From NCBI GenBank assembly GCA_031254735.1, contig JAIRTU010000058.1, forward strand, positions 1-8,896: a DNA stretch of 8,896 nt. The letters run 5' to 3'. Shown in pieces: positions 6,764 to 8,896 of the stretch (positions within the stretch are counted from its first letter, which is position 1; the number at the start of each line of letters is the position of its first letter). The notes beneath the pieces are model-generated. The model did no database searches and was not told the DNA's origin. It saw nothing but the letters and a program-made list of their open reading frames with translations. Origin of the DNA: Bacteroidales bacterium (GTDB taxonomy: Bacteria; Bacteroidota; Bacteroidia; Bacteroidales; WCHB1-69). The position numbers were made by a program, and so were the translations under genes.

Positions 6764-6791
6764 CGTAATTCGTAATTTGTAATTCGTAATT
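6764..6791. repeat. 7-bp microsatellite, four units of CGTAATT
   Basis: Four tandem heptamers CGTAATT, CGTAATT, TGTAATT and CGTAATT occupy 6764-6791. A single related ATTCGTAAT occurs at 98-106, on the same side of copy A of the 42-bp repeat. This suggests the microsatellite and the 42-bp repeat belong to one composite element. Changes in unit number by slippage would not touch a coding region. Confidence 0.8.
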
Positions 6792-6810
6792 GAAATAATC
6801 CCAGTTCAGA

Positions 6811-6852
6811 CAATTGCATTATTATTCACTATTAGTTATTCGTTATTCACTA
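6811..6852. repeat. 42-bp interspersed repeat, copy B, overlapping a gene end
   Basis: This copy is 40/42 identical to 144-185. It overlaps the 3' end of the T9SS propeller gene, supplying the codons for roughly the last four residues (VNNE) and the TAA stop at 6836-6838. It is built of 7-bp TTATTNN units next to CAATTGCATTA. Confidence 0.75.
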
Positions 6853-8098
6853 CTACTACCTTTCCGTTGACAGTTCCTTTTGCGGTGCTTACATTATATA
6901 TATAGATGCCCGCTGCCAGATTGTTTATCGAAACCATATCTTCGTTGGCTATCTTCTGGCGAATTAAAACCTTCCCTTGCATATCGTACAGCGTGAAGAC
7001 AGCGTCTGTTATCATCTCCCGAAGGGAAATAAAAATATTATCGGTGGCGGGGTTGGGATAGACATGTATACTATTCTCCAAATCGAAAGATGAAATATTA
7101 TCTGTTGATGCTAAGGTGTCGTAAATTTTGGTCAATCCGCCAAACGCACCAACCCAAACAGCCCCTTCCCTGTCTACGGCAATAGCAGATGTGCTTGCAT
7201 CGTACAAACCGTCGTCTAAGGTGTAATGTTTCCACGACCTGCCATTGTATCGATACACTCCCGACAACTTGCTTCCCGCCCAAATACGACCTCTGTTATC
7301 TACCGTAAGAGCCGTAAAAGAAAGCTCTTCGTCAAAAAACAAATTCCAACTTGTGCCGTCAAATTTCCACAGTCCCGAATTATAAATGGCTGCCCACACA
7401 ACATTATCTCTGTCCATAACAAGAGCGTCCACATAATTATCCGATAAATTTCCCAGCAAAGGAAAATATTTTACAAAATTAGTTCCGTCAAAGCGGGCTA
7501 ATCCTTTTGCTGTACCAACCCACAGATTTCCAACGGCGTCTTGACAAAGACAGGTAATATTTGCGTCCGGCAAACCGTCTGCTATGCGATATGTTTTCAA
7601 CACCGAATCGCCCACCAATTTACTAAGACCGTTTCGGGTGGCAATCCAAGCCGTGTCTTCTATCACCAAAATATCCTGAACAACACCGTGTCCGAGCTTG
7701 CTTGACGTTCCAAACGTTCGCCATGTGGTATCGATCAAACGCGAAACGCCGTGTCCTGTCGAACCTATCCAAATACGTCCCTTCGGATCGATTTTGACAC
7801 ACACGTTGTGATCGGACGCCAAACCGTGAAAACGGCGATCGTCTTCACCATCATGATGATCGTGCGGTTCTACTGCTATGGAAAACCAGTCCGAACCATT
7901 GTATTGCAATATTCCAACACTTGAAATCTGAACGGCAATCCACATCAAACCGGTGTTGTCAAAAGCTATCTCGTGTGCATAGCTCGCCGACACATATCCA
8001 ATCGGAAAAGGATGCTTTTCAACCACTTCTACCAGCCTGTTTTGTGCATACAGCACAACAGGAAACAAACAAATGAGCATAAAAACTTTCGATTTCAT
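6836..8098 (-). CDS. Secreted seven-bladed beta-propeller protein with T9SS type A sorting domain
   Basis: This 420-residue protein begins with a signal peptide (MKSKVFMLICLFPVVLYA, cleavage before Gln19). Seven Reg_prop-like blade motifs follow, of the form D-x-x-G-x-x-W-x-G/A, with the tryptophans at 53, 110, 151, 193, 235, 273 and 315. Examples are DPKGRIWIGS, DAVGNLWVGTAKGLARFDG and DREGAVWVGAFGGLTKI. Residues about 345-416 form a T9SS type A C-terminal sorting domain (HVYPNPATDNIFISL, LYDMQGKVL, INNLAAGIYIYNV, GKVVVV), which directs passage through the outer membrane and cell-surface attachment. The propeller resembles the sensor part of hybrid two-component systems, but there is no transmembrane, kinase or DNA-binding part, so it is a stand-alone extracellular propeller of unknown ligand. 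The last residues VNNE come from a repeat copy. The gene lies 147 bp after the protease-like gene. Confidence 0.9.
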   Translation of the reverse strand: MKSKVFMLICLFPVVLYAQNRLVEVVEKHPFPIGYVSASYAHEIAFDNTGLMWIAVQISSVGILQYNGSDWFSIAVEPHDHHDGEDDRRFHGLASDHNVCVKIDPKGRIWIGSTGHGVSRLIDTTWRTFGTSSKLGHGVVQDILVIEDTAWIATRNGLSKLVGDSVLKTYRIADGLPDANITCLCQDAVGNLWVGTAKGLARFDGTNFVKYFPLLGNLSDNYVDALVMDRDNVVWAAIYNSGLWKFDGTSWNLFFDEELSFTALTVDNRGRIWAGSKLSGVYRYNGRSWKHYTLDDGLYDASTSAIAVDREGAVWVGAFGGLTKIYDTLASTDNISSFDLENSIHVYPNPATDNIFISLREMITDAVFTLYDMQGKVLIRQKIANEDMVSINNLAAGIYIYNVSTAKGTVNGKVVVVNNE

Positions 8099-8245
8099 AT
8101 TTTCTTTATTTTTAGTTAGAATAATTTTTTATAATGATACCCGAAAACAAAAAAACGTTGCCTCGAATTGAAAAAATAATTGAAACATTTTATTTTTTGC
8201 CTTTCGGTTGAATAAACTTTACCTTTTTATCGCTTTCTCTCCGCA
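8099..8245. other. AT-rich intergenic spacer without recognised signals
   Basis: These 147 bp separate the protease-like gene from the propeller gene. The sequence is very AT-rich with A and T runs. I found neither a TAnnTTTG element at a sensible distance from the ATG at 8098 nor a convincing terminator hairpin. Confidence 0.6.
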
Positions 8246-8896
8246 TTAATGATGAATATTTTCTATCAGCGATTTATCGGTTACTTTCTGCCACTGTATT
8301 GTCTTTTTTCCTGTTGACGTCAATATTTCGACAGGCATACTTTTCAATTCTTTCGTATTTTCTTTTATTTCGCACCATTGGGAAATATCTATTTTTTCCG
8401 TCGAAATTCCGTTTACACTCAGTATTTGATCTCCTGTTTGGATACTGTCGTTGTGGCTGTGAATGTTTTCCCAGATAAAACAAATTATCAATTTATCATC
8501 TTGCAAATCGGCTATAAATTCCCAATGTTCTTCGTTCTCAATGGTTTTATCCTCTTCTTTTTTCTCTAAAAACAATTTCTTTTGTTTCCAATTAATGGCA
8601 ATTTTTCCGTATTTTATCAGAAACGCATTACCGATTAAAATCATTGTTGACGGCACAACGTTCACCATTTCGTTCATAATACGATTGTTGCCCATGTACA
8701 ATGTGTCTATTTCCACAAGATATTGGTTTTGGACAGTTTCATCGTTAAACAACGTTTCCGTTTTTTTGCCTTCGCCTCTGGCATATTTCAAAGAGTTGCT
8801 TTTTCTGCTTTTGAAAAACAGGCTGTCGGGTATCTGTATCAGGTCGTTATTTCCTAAATCTAAGGTTGCATAAAAATAAAATTCGCCCATTTCCAT
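8246..8896 (-). CDS. Aspartyl-protease-like/PDZ protein, C-terminal part (cut by window edge)
   Basis: At least 216 residues are visible, and the frame stays open to the right edge. An ATG lies at the very edge (8896-8894), but the visible N-terminus has no signal peptide and starts inside a domain, so the true start is probably outside the window. Residues 1-112 look like a retropepsin-like domain: ATLDLGNNDLIQIPDSLF at the place of the catalytic D-T/S-G loop, and GNAFLIKYGKIAINWKQKKLFL at the domain's usual end. The triad here reads Asp13-Leu14-Gly15, so the usual Thr/Ser is missing and activity is doubtful for this lobe. Residues about 128-205 form a PDZ-like domain with SIQTGDQILSVNGIS. 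Bacteroidota proteins of this type usually have a signal peptide and two protease lobes, and I infer this is the second lobe. Confidence 0.7.
   Translation of the reverse strand: MEMGEFYFYATLDLGNNDLIQIPDSLFFKSRKSNSLKYARGEGKKTETLFNDETVQNQYLVEIDTLYMGNNRIMNEMVNVVPSTMILIGNAFLIKYGKIAINWKQKKLFLEKKEEDKTIENEEHWEFIADLQDDKLIICFIWENIHSHNDSIQTGDQILSVNGISTEKIDISQWCEIKENTKELKSMPVEILTSTGKKTIQWQKVTDKSLIENIHH

Overview
The window looks like a chromosomal segment of a Bacteroidota bacterium, most likely of the order Bacteroidales. The evidence is a gldD gliding/type IX secretion lipoprotein gene, a secreted beta-propeller ending in a type IX secretion (T9SS) type A sorting domain, a DUF5106/TlpA-like thioredoxin protein, an 'outer membrane beta-barrel' family protein, and a TAnnTTTG-type promoter ahead of kpsF. 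Genus-level assignment is not possible from this sequence.

All eight supported genes lie on the minus strand, so transcription runs from right to left. In that order they are: the C-terminal part of an aspartyl-protease/PDZ protein, cut by the right window edge (8896-8246); a seven-bladed propeller T9SS cargo protein (8098-6836); a 654-bp gene-free, repeat-rich interval (6835-6182); kpsF/kdsD, arabinose-5-phosphate isomerase (6181-5201); a periplasmic or membrane-facing thioredoxin-fold protein (5086-3596); asnS (3490-2093) followed after only 12 bp by gldD (2080-1499); cdd, cytidine deaminase (1437-949); an outer-membrane beta-barrel protein (902-195); and a 194-bp left-edge interval full of palindromes and short repeats.

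The coding part is ordinary housekeeping plus envelope biology. kpsF supplies the Kdo precursor for lipopolysaccharide. GldD belongs to the gliding/T9SS-associated lipoproteins, and the propeller protein carries the signal that such a secretion system reads. The thioredoxin-like and beta-barrel proteins also belong to the envelope. There are no tRNAs, rRNAs, transposase genes or CRISPR arrays.

The most unusual part is the interval between the propeller gene and kpsF. It holds a phased array of sixteen exact-length 21-bp units (6383-6718), plus a probable degenerate unit before it. Each unit is a constant 9-bp block followed by a 12-bp block that is a perfect or near-perfect dyad. The 21-bp period equals about two helical turns, so all dyads would face the same side of the DNA, and the array ends about 160 bp upstream of a good kpsF promoter. 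Beside it are a 7-bp microsatellite and one of two copies (40/42 identical) of a 42-bp repeat. The other copy sits at the left edge, and both lie at the 3' end of a gene. The left edge also carries a cluster of hairpins resembling a REP-type interspersed element.
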